Positions 1 through 4,721 of a stretch of 8,031 nt of DNA are shown in pieces. The notes under the pieces were generated by a model that ran no database searches, was not told where the DNA came from, and saw nothing but the letters and a program-made list of their open reading frames with translations. The position numbers and the translations under genes were made by a program. Source of the stretch: Candidatus Woesearchaeota archaeon (GTDB taxonomy: Archaea; Nanobdellota; Nanobdellia; Woesearchaeales; SKIA01); contig SKIA01000061.1 in NCBI GenBank assembly GCA_007116645.1, forward strand, positions 1 to 8,031, read 5' to 3'. The number at the start of each line of letters is the position of its first letter. The first letter of the stretch is position 1.

Positions 1-1
1 A

Positions 2-103
2 AGAAGCCTTAAAGAAAAACTGTCCGCTTACCGAGAAGACACTAAACTGTCCAAGCAAAACAAGCCATGGGCGAGAAAAGTCATTCATCAAATCTGGCAA
101 TAA
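2..103 (+). CDS. C-terminal end of an unidentified protein (partial, cut by window edge)
   Basis: An open frame enters from the left edge and ends at the TAA at 101-103, giving 33 residues. The tail is basic and rich in Lys, Arg and Gln and ends in KVIHQIWQ. I do not recognise the family. The frame one base further on (3-113) is also open, so the choice of frame rests only on composition: this one looks more like an ordinary helical protein tail, while the other is rich in Cys, Ser and Asn. If real, the gene converges on the Nudix gene and their coding ends overlap by 23 bases (81-103). No function can be given. Confidence 0.4.
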   Translation, partial: RSLKEKLSAYREDTKLSKQNKPWARKVIHQIWQ

Positions 104-479
104 TTTCTAGCGTGCGCATAATCTGATCACTTATCTTTAAAGAAACTGCTTTCTCGGGCTCAACCCATTGCGCATCTGTGTGATCTGCACTTAACTGTAC
201 TTCTTGACTCTCGCTTGACACAAAAAACACCAATTCCACAGTGTGTCGCTCCCCCGTCACATACGAAAATGAGCGAATGAACTCTTCCACGTCAACCACT
301 AACTGTGTTTCTTCCTGAAATTCTCGCTTTAGCGCTTCATCCACTGTTTCCCCAAAGTCTACTTTTCCTCCAGGAAACTCGTAATTACCAGGTAGAAATT
401 TCTCTGTGGGCGCTCGTTTGACAAGTAACACTTTACCTTTGTACGTGAGGACTCCTGAGACCACAATTTTTTGGTGCAT
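81..479 (-). CDS. Nudix hydrolase (MutT/ADP-ribose pyrophosphatase-like)
   Basis: This 132-residue protein is a single Nudix domain. Such enzymes hydrolyse nucleoside diphosphates linked to another group, using Mg2+ or Mn2+; the substrate cannot be read from the sequence. The Nudix box (G-x5-E-x7-R-E-U-x-E-E-x-G-U) spans residues 38-60, with G38, E44, R52, E53, E56 and E57 in place. The usual Gly near its end is Gln59. The preceding strand KVLLVKR (16-22) and the loop GNYEFPGG (31-38) are typical. The open frame continues upstream to 737, but that part lies antisense to lemA and is not family-like. Met at 479 is preferred over Met at 518 because a TATA-like element lies 26 bases upstream, as at the neighbouring genes, and because Nudix domains normally begin just before this beta strand. 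It is divergent from lemA. Confidence 0.9.
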   Translation of the reverse strand: MHQKIVVSGVLTYKGKVLLVKRAPTEKFLPGNYEFPGGKVDFGETVDEALKREFQEETQLVVDVEEFIRSFSYVTGERHTVELVFFVSSESQEVQLSADHTDAQWVEPEKAVSLKISDQIMRTLEIIARFDE

Positions 480-500
480 ACTAAAACCTAGCTTATGATA

Positions 501-510
501 GTTATAATAT
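501..510 (-). promoter_or_regulatory. TATA box of the Nudix gene
   Basis: The minus strand reads ATATTATAAC, centred about 26 bases before the start codon at 479. At this distance archaeal transcription would begin at or next to the ATG, giving a leaderless mRNA. It sits next to the lemA TATA box in a 72-base divergent region. Confidence 0.55.
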
Positions 511-520
511 CTTTGCATAT

Positions 521-531
521 CTTTAAAAATA
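521..531 (+). promoter_or_regulatory. TATA box of the lemA-htpX operon
   Basis: CTTTAAAAATA is centred about 26 bases before the lemA ATG at 552. No Shine-Dalgarno sequence lies between them, so the transcript is predicted to be leaderless. This supports 552 rather than the in-frame ATG at 495, which would lie upstream of the box. Confidence 0.55.
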
Positions 532-551
532 AGCTCGTCCTCAGTTTTTCC

Positions 552-1100
552 ATGATTGGATGGATTATTGGAATTATTGTTGTTGTGCTGGTACTGTGGC
601 TTGTCTTGATGTATAACTCGCTTGTGCGTGTTCGCAATCAAGTGGTGAACGCTTGGGCGCAAATTGATGTTCAGCTCAAACGCCGTACTGATCTTATTCC
701 TAACCTTATTGAGTCTGTTAAAGGCTATATGAAGCACGAAAAAGAAGTGTTGATGGGAGTCACCAAAGCAAGAACTGCAATGATGGCGGCTGAAACCCCA
801 ACAAAAAAAGCTGAGGCAAATAACATGCTTACCGGCGCTTTAAAGAGCTTGTTTGCTGTTTCTGAGAACTATCCTGATTTGAAGGCTAACCAAAACTTTT
901 TGCAACTCCAAGAAGAACTCGTTGGTACAGAGAACAAAGTTGCATATTCTCGCCAGCACTACAACGATATGGTAATGCGCTACAACACCAAGATTGAAGT
1001 GTTTCCTACCAATATTTTTGCTGGCATGTTTAGCTTTGTTAAACGGGAAAGTTTTGAAGCATCAGCTGCTGATAAAGAACCCGTCAAAGTATCATTCTAA
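552..1100 (+). CDS. lemA: LemA family protein
   Basis: This 182-residue protein has the normal length for LemA. Residues 3-20 form one N-terminal membrane helix, with a short N-terminus predicted outside. The rest is the helical LemA domain. Family hallmarks are visible: YNSLVRVRNQV (21-31), AW..IDVQLKRR.DLIPNL (34-52), VKGY..HEKEV (56-66), ENYPDLKA..NF..LQ.EL (105-123), TENKVAYSR..YN (126-138) and FPTN..A (151-157). The biochemical role of LemA is not settled. It is often encoded beside the membrane protease HtpX, as here, which suggests a part in envelope stress or membrane protein quality control. The stop codon overlaps the htpX start (TAATG), so translation is probably coupled. An upstream in-frame ATG at 495 was rejected on family length and promoter position. 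Confidence 0.95.
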   Translation: MIGWIIGIIVVVLVLWLVLMYNSLVRVRNQVVNAWAQIDVQLKRRTDLIPNLIESVKGYMKHEKEVLMGVTKARTAMMAAETPTKKAEANNMLTGALKSLFAVSENYPDLKANQNFLQLQEELVGTENKVAYSRQHYNDMVMRYNTKIEVFPTNIFAGMFSFVKRESFEASAADKEPVKVSF

Positions 1101-1996
1101 TGGCTAAGCTTGTTAGTTTCGATGAGATCCGCGCAAATAATTTGCGTTCCATTTTGCTGATTGGCTTTTTCTTGCTTCTCATGGGTCTTATCGGCGTGGC
1201 TATTGGTCTTGTCTGGGGCAATATTCTTTTTGGTATTATCATCACTTTGATTGCTGCATCTGTATACGCACTTATGGCATATCTTCAAGGACGCGCGATG
1301 GTCACAAAAATGGTGGGTGCTCGTGAACTCACCAAAAAAGAGTTTCCTCACGCGTACCACTCCATTGAAGGTCTTTCTTTAGCTGCCGGCATCCCAACGC
1401 CCAAGATGTATGTTATTGATACTCCTGCTCTTAACGCTTTTGCTACGGGAAGAAACCCAGATAATTCAGCTGTTGTTTTGACCACAGGGCTTATTGCAAA
1501 GCTTAATCGCCAAGAGCTTGAAGGAGTAATTGCTCACGAGCTCGCACACATCCGCAATTATGACATTCGTGTGATGATGATTGCGGCTGTCATCACTGGT
1601 GTCCTTTTGTTTTTGAGTCAGTTCCTTTTGCGCTCACTATTTTTTTCTGGCGGAAGAGGTCGTGATGGCAAAGGCCAAATAATCATGATTGTTGTTGCTA
1701 TTGTACTTGCAATTCTTAGTCCTATCATTGCTGAAATGATTCGTCTTGGCATTAGTCGTAAGCGCGAGTATGCTGCTGATGCAGGCGCTGTAGTTCTCAC
1801 GAGATATCCCGCGGGCCTTGCGGGTGCACTAAAAAAAATCTCTGCGGATCCAAAGCCTGCTGAGCGTATTGCAAACAGTGCTACGAATCATTTATTCATT
1901 AGTAACCCTGACCGTAAGAAAACTGGTTTCTGGGCTCGTACGTTTTCAACGCATCCTCCTATTGAGGACCGCATTGATCGTCTTGAACGAATGTAA
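1100..1996 (+). CDS. htpX: HtpX-type membrane zinc metalloprotease (M48B)
   Basis: This 298-residue protein is full length for HtpX, which is about 290 in Escherichia coli. HtpX proteases cleave damaged or misfolded membrane proteins, with the active site on the cytoplasmic face. Visible features are two N-terminal membrane helices (about 15-36 and 41-62), the substrate-cleft segment around NAFATGRNP (112-120), and the zinc motif HELAH with H146, E147 (catalytic) and H150. Two more hydrophobic segments follow (about 157-179 and 193-216). REYAAD (222-227) supplies the third zinc ligand, E223. The C-terminal THPP (284-287) precedes the usual ..RI..L ending. All catalytic and metal residues are present, so it should be active. 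It is the second gene of the lemA operon with a one-base overlap and no separate promoter or ribosome binding site, pointing to translational coupling. Confidence 0.97.
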   Translation: MAKLVSFDEIRANNLRSILLIGFFLLLMGLIGVAIGLVWGNILFGIIITLIAASVYALMAYLQGRAMVTKMVGARELTKKEFPHAYHSIEGLSLAAGIPTPKMYVIDTPALNAFATGRNPDNSAVVLTTGLIAKLNRQELEGVIAHELAHIRNYDIRVMMIAAVITGVLLFLSQFLLRSLFFSGGRGRDGKGQIIMIVVAIVLAILSPIIAEMIRLGISRKREYAADAGAVVLTRYPAGLAGALKKISADPKPAERIANSATNHLFISNPDRKKTGFWARTFSTHPPIEDRIDRLERM

Positions 1997-1999
1997 ACG

Positions 2000-2007
2000 T
2001 TTAAAAA
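2000..2007 (+). promoter_or_regulatory. TATA box of the small membrane protein gene
   Basis: TTTAAAAA lies just after the htpX stop, centred 26-27 bases before the ATG at 2030. This is the same spacing seen at the other leaderless genes here, and it is the main support for the short gene that follows. Confidence 0.45.
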
Positions 2008-2029
2008 ACAGCGCCATCAGAAATACATT

Positions 2030-2230
2030 ATGTGTTTATCAAAAGGAGTGTTCGTTCTTGTGTGTTTACTGCTTGGCGCCCTTGGGGCTTTATTTGTTGC
2101 GTTAAGTGCTCAGTCAATTAACAGAGGCTTCCTGCTTGTCTTTGGCTCTCTTGCTATCTCGGGCAGTATTTCTGGAATCATGTTTCTGCAGCATGATATT
2201 TCGTGTGATGCAGGAATAGTCTTGTATTAA
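2030..2230 (+). CDS. Small hypothetical membrane protein, two predicted helices
   Basis: This 66-residue protein is not one I recognise. Two hydrophobic segments (about 5-25 and 33-53) are joined by a short polar turn, SAQSINRG. A short C-terminal tail contains HDISCDAG. A helical hairpin in the membrane is the likely structure; orientation and function are unknown. The ATG at 2030 is chosen because it sits 26-27 bases after a TATA-like element, matching the pattern of its neighbours. It starts 33 bases after htpX, so it could also be read through from that operon. It converges on the Kazal gene, and its last codon abuts the A/T tract that serves as that gene's terminator. The main doubt is that short hydrophobic frames arise by chance. 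Confidence 0.55.
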   Translation: MCLSKGVFVLVCLLLGALGALFVALSAQSINRGFLLVFGSLAISGSISGIMFLQHDISCDAGIVLY

Positions 2231-2244
2231 AAAAATAAAAAAAA
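2229..2244 (-). terminator. T-tract terminator of the Kazal gene
   Basis: On the minus strand, nine bases after the Kazal stop codon, comes a run of eight T, one A and seven T, with no hairpin before it. Oligo-T in the non-template strand is sufficient to end transcription in archaea. The plus-strand gene ending at 2230 has no comparable T run of its own. Confidence 0.6.
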
Positions 2245-2252
2245 TTGGAGCG

Positions 2253-2993
2253 TTATGCTCCTGGGCACGGAGCAAATTCGCAGTTAGGTCCTTGTCTTCC
2301 AACAAAGCTCCCATCAGGACATTGCATTGCGTCTTGAGTACAAAAGACTGGTTCTTCAACGTCTCTTTGACACTCGCCTGCTGTAAACTCAAATACAGTT
2401 TCTGAGGCGCACGCTTCACATCCGTTTCCGTATGTTTGGTTGTCATCACCACATACAGGCATGTATTCTCGCGTACAAACCTCTGGTCTGTTTTCTGGAT
2501 CACATTGCGTTACTGTTGCTTCATCTTCGCATGCTCCTCTATTATGACCAACCACTGATTCAGATCGACACGCTTCGCAGCCGTTACTGTACGTTATGCC
2601 GTCACTTCCACACACAGGCATGTATTCTCTTGTGCACGCTTGTGGTCTGTTATCAGTGTCACATTGTGTTTCATACTCTTCAAGTAGTACTGGTGGCTGC
2701 ATTTCTTCATCTCCAGCACATGCACCTTGTTCAAAGGTCATGACTGTTTCTGAACCACAAGCAGCGCACGCGTTGCCGTATGTTTCGCCGTCGTTTCCGC
2801 ACACTGGCATGTATTCTAGTGTACAAAATTCAGGTCGGGCTTCAGGGTTACATTCTCCAGGGCCTGCTAGCCAGTTGGGTGCTTCTCCTATTTCTGAAGG
2901 GAGCGTCGTTGGGGGCGTTTCTTGTGGGGGGATTTCTGCGCATGCGGCAAACGCCAGGATTGCTACTGCGAGAAGGAGTATTGTGTATCTCAT
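2253..2993 (-). CDS. Exported lipoprotein with three Kazal-type protease inhibitor domains
   Basis: This is a 246-residue protein. A signal peptide (1-17) ends in FAAC, and Cys18 is the only cysteine outside the domains, so a lipid-anchored form is likely. After a Pro/Thr-rich linker come three Kazal domains with identical cysteine spacing (9, 8, 11, 3, 13): C48-C92, C111-C155 and C164-C208. Each keeps the core C-T-x-E-Y-M-P-V-C-G and the Y-x-N-x-C-x-A-C segment. By comparison with ovomucoid, the P1 residues are L59, R122 and R175, predicting one chymotrypsin/elastase/subtilisin-type and two trypsin-type sites. A fourth, different module with four Cys (C218, C225, C238, C243) and CPDGSFVGR ends the protein; I recall similar tails in secreted proteins of uncultured microbes but have not checked. 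The start at 2993 is preferred to 3014 because a TATA box lies 26 bases upstream and the signal peptide begins there. Targets are unknown, and inhibition is inferred. Confidence 0.88.
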   Translation of the reverse strand: MRYTILLLAVAILAFAACAEIPPQETPPTTLPSEIGEAPNWLAGPGECNPEARPEFCTLEYMPVCGNDGETYGNACAACGSETVMTFEQGACAGDEEMQPPVLLEEYETQCDTDNRPQACTREYMPVCGSDGITYSNGCEACRSESVVGHNRGACEDEATVTQCDPENRPEVCTREYMPVCGDDNQTYGNGCEACASETVFEFTAGECQRDVEEPVFCTQDAMQCPDGSFVGRQGPNCEFAPCPGA

Positions 2994-3015
2994 ACAGGCA
3001 TAGGAGTAAAGCAAC

Positions 3016-3023
3016 TATTTAAA
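3016..3023 (-). promoter_or_regulatory. TATA box of the Kazal lipoprotein gene
   Basis: The minus strand reads TTTAAATA, centred 26-27 bases before the start at 2993, with no Shine-Dalgarno sequence between. The upstream in-frame ATG at 3014 lies at the edge of this box and could not be on a transcript started from it. Confidence 0.6.
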
Positions 3024-3061
3024 CTTCTTGAAGACTTCAATTCAATTTGTATTCTAGGTTG

Positions 3062-3376
3062 TTAATGACTAGGACCGAGCAAGAGCGCGACCGCGATAAG
3101 CACTGCCATCGCCATTGCCGGATTCACGCTGCCTAGCAAGAAGAATTGGGCGACAAGAACTCCTATCACTAAAAGTGCCATGAGTCGACGCAAAATTCCC
3201 AGCAGCATAATCACTCCCAATCCGATAAATGATGTTCCAAAAATGATTTGTGTTCCGAGTAATTCGTATCCAGTCCATCCAAGGTACACTGCAAGACCTA
3301 GTCTTACTAGAAACAATACTGCTCCTGTTCTCGACTCGAAGTGATGCATTCGTTGAAAGAATTGTCTAGCCCTCAT
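3062..3376 (-). CDS. DoxX-like small integral membrane protein
   Basis: This 104-residue protein has a basic N-terminus (RARQFFQR), then three to four hydrophobic helices (about 18-40, 44-61, 65-82 and 87-101). The segments VRLGLAVYLGWTGYELL (24-40), the Gly-rich second helix followed by LRR (62-64), and the ending LLLGPSH resemble the DoxX superfamily, in which R-L-x-L-G near the start, a Gly-rich second helix and a final G-P are common. The family's role is poorly defined; some members act with redox enzymes in membranes. At 104 residues it is slightly shorter than usual. The start at 3376 is preferred to 3430 because a TATA box lies 26 bases upstream. It shares strand with the PhoU-like gene upstream and the Kazal gene downstream, with gaps of 73 and 68 bases, each holding a promoter, so this is not a tight operon. 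Confidence 0.6.
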   Translation of the reverse strand: MRARQFFQRMHHFESRTGAVLFLVRLGLAVYLGWTGYELLGTQIIFGTSFIGLGVIMLLGILRRLMALLVIGVLVAQFFLLGSVNPAMAMAVLIAVALLLGPSH

Positions 3377-3397
3377 TGTTGCATATTGACGATGAAG

Positions 3398-3406
3398 CTT
3401 TTTATT
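3398..3406 (-). promoter_or_regulatory. TATA box of the DoxX-like gene
   Basis: The minus strand reads AATAAAAAG, centred 26 bases before the start codon at 3376. No ribosome binding site is seen between, so a leaderless transcript is predicted. Confidence 0.5.
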
Positions 3407-3449
3407 CGTTTGGTATTTTATATTAAGCAACTAGAAACGCATTTAAGCA

Positions 3450-4415
3450 TTATTCTATTGCGTTTTTTATACTCACAGTCATAATTTCTATTTCTTTTAT
3501 TTTCATCAAAAGCAAAAAAGCGTACTCAACGAATATTGCAACCCAAGCTCTTTCTTGCAGTGTATTATACTTTTTAATGGTGTCCTCGATTACCTCGTAA
3601 TTACTCATGCTAATGCGAGAACCGTCATTTTTCTGTTTATACAGTTCTGTTGATTTAGTAAAATAAGACGCTACTTGCTCAATGAGTGATTTCAGTTTTT
3701 GTCTTTCTGGCTCATCTAATTCATTTGTGTCAGAATCTGCGAGGATGTTTGCGATCTTGCTAACATACTCTGCACTTACACCATAAAAATAGACAATGTG
3801 TGATGTATACAATGTGTGTACTGGTGCAAGACCACATTTTTGTGCTGTAAATGAGTGAGTGAGTGCGTAGTTAATGAATCGTCTTGCAAGAAGCACTTGG
3901 CGTTTAATTTCACGTTCTTTCTCTTTGATATCTTCTAAAGCAACGTTCCCAGAAATAAGTTCCTCACTCTCAAAAAGCATGCTACGAATGATGTGTCCCA
4001 TTCTATTAATTATGGAATCAAGATCAATGGTTTCAGCATCCCAGAACACGTGGATTATTATTTCTTGAGAAGTAACCTCCATAATCTCTGCTGCTATAAA
4101 TTCATTTATGCTGCTTCGAATGTCTGCCATCTTTCCTGCGTTAGGCCCTCGCAACTCAATAATGGAGTATCCATTAAGGTACGCTGCTAGAAATACATCG
4201 ACTATCTCATCAATTGATTTATCGGTAATGAGTATAGTGATTTTTGAAGTGGCTTCTCGCTTTAGTTCTCCTGGAAATATCTCCAACGAATTATGCATTG
4301 TTTCTTCTACATTAAGCACATGCCCTTTTTGCAGCTTATTTTTCTTAATCCAAGCTTGTGGTAAAGTCATACAAAAAGCGGACTTTCCAAATTTGATAAG
4401 CTTTCTGCCTCCCAT
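3450..4415 (-). CDS. Archaeal PhoU-like regulator with N-terminal AbrB/SpoVT domain
   Basis: This is a 321-residue protein. Residues 4-48 form a swapped-hairpin AbrB/SpoVT-type DNA-binding domain: R-K-L-I-K-F-G-K-S (4-12), then T-L-P-Q-A-W (17-22) and an N-K-L-x-K-G-x-x-L-N-V-E strand (26-37). The rest (about 60-321) is helical and matches the layout of archaeal PhoU-like proteins, with E/K-rich helices (161-180), a conserved-looking YFYGVSAEYVSKIANILAD segment (209-227) and a C-terminal helix (285-310). Bacterial PhoU represses phosphate uptake with PhoR/PhoB and PstSCAB; none of these genes is in the window, so a phosphate role is inferred from the family only. An open frame runs on to 4616, but the extra 67 residues are unlike the family and lie upstream of the TATA box, so 4415 is taken as the start. 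Confidence 0.88.
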   Translation of the reverse strand: MGGRKLIKFGKSAFCMTLPQAWIKKNKLQKGHVLNVEETMHNSLEIFPGELKREATSKITILITDKSIDEIVDVFLAAYLNGYSIIELRGPNAGKMADIRSSINEFIAAEIMEVTSQEIIIHVFWDAETIDLDSIINRMGHIIRSMLFESEELISGNVALEDIKEKEREIKRQVLLARRFINYALTHSFTAQKCGLAPVHTLYTSHIVYFYGVSAEYVSKIANILADSDTNELDEPERQKLKSLIEQVASYFTKSTELYKQKNDGSRISMSNYEVIEDTIKKYNTLQERAWVAIFVEYAFLLLMKIKEIEIMTVSIKNAIE

Positions 4416-4433
4416 ACTACGTAGATGATGTTG

Positions 4434-4446
4434 TAATATATATATC
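4434..4446 (-). promoter_or_regulatory. TATA box of the PhoU-like gene
   Basis: The minus strand reads ATATATATATTAC, centred about 25 bases before the start at 4415. It is among the clearest TATA elements in the window and supports the shorter start with a leaderless transcript. Confidence 0.6.
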
Positions 4447-4670
4447 CTTGTGGACAATATGGTGGTCCTTATATGAAGTGAGCAATAGGAAAAACGTAGT
4501 AATAAATTAAGAAAAATAGTTATCTCATAATCCGTCTTGGGCGCTCTTTTGCATGCAAATGGTCCTCTGAAGCTTTTCTCACAAAAACCATGCGTCTGAT
4601 GTGAACAAGTTGTCAACTCGCACGCAAACTATATGCCCCATATACCAATCTTTCTTATACCAAGAAAACG
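4447..4670. other. Non-coding upstream region between divergent genes, with small inverted repeats
   Basis: This is the central part of the 306-base gap between the PhoU-like gene and the large exported protein gene. I see no convincing gene in it; frames that cross it are extensions of the flanking genes and lack family-like sequence. It contains a perfect 12-base palindrome, TTTGCATGCAAA, at 4548-4559, and a perfect 6-3-6 inverted repeat, TATATG-CCC-CATATA, at 4630-4644, about 27 bases upstream of the TATA box of the large gene. TATACCA also occurs twice (4641-4647 and 4656-4662). These could be operators, but short repeats are frequent by chance in AT-rich DNA. Confidence 0.35.
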
Positions 4671-4680
4671 TTATAGTTTA
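4671..4680 (+). promoter_or_regulatory. Probable TATA box of the large exported protein gene
   Basis: TTATAGTTTA is centred about 46 bases before the ATG at 4722. Transcription would start near 4701, leaving a leader of about 20 bases. This differs from the other genes here, whose boxes lie about 26 bases from the start codon. Confidence 0.4.
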
Positions 4681-4707
4681 TTCGTACGGCACAGGTCGTA
4701 AGGGGAC

Positions 4708-4713
4708 GGGGGA
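4708..4713 (+). promoter_or_regulatory. Possible ribosome binding site of the large exported protein gene
   Basis: GGGGGA lies nine bases before the ATG at 4722 and could pair with the CCUCC of 16S rRNA with one G-U pair. It falls inside the short leader predicted from the TATA box at 4671-4680, and no other gene in the window has such a G-rich leader. Confidence 0.35.
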
Positions 4714-4721
4714 AAGCGTAT

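Noticed and set aside
480..737. N-terminal extension of the Nudix frame to 218 residues
   Set aside because: It is antisense to lemA, unlike the family, and upstream of the TATA box that fits the start at 479.
2370..2852. The three Kazal units as a recent DNA tandem repeat
   Set aside because: The protein spacing is identical but the codons differ widely between units, so they are old duplications under protein-level selection, not a DNA repeat.
2253..2993. Kazal protein as an inhibitor of the neighbouring HtpX
   Set aside because: Kazal domains inhibit serine proteases, whereas HtpX is a zinc metalloprotease acting on the cytoplasmic side. The lipoprotein is outside the cell.
2596..3003. 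Plus-strand frames across the Kazal gene (up to 135 residues)
   Set aside because: They are shadows of the Kazal repeats; their periodic Thr-Gly-Met-Tyr-Ser pattern simply mirrors the repeated reactive loop on the other strand.
3069..3278. Minus-strand 69-residue frame inside the DoxX-like gene
   Set aside because: It is a different frame of the same DNA, with polar low-complexity content and no promoter.
4416..4616. 67-residue N-terminal extension of the PhoU-like protein
   Set aside because: The AbrB/SpoVT domain normally begins within a few residues of the start, and the TATA box at 4434-4446 would lie inside the extension.
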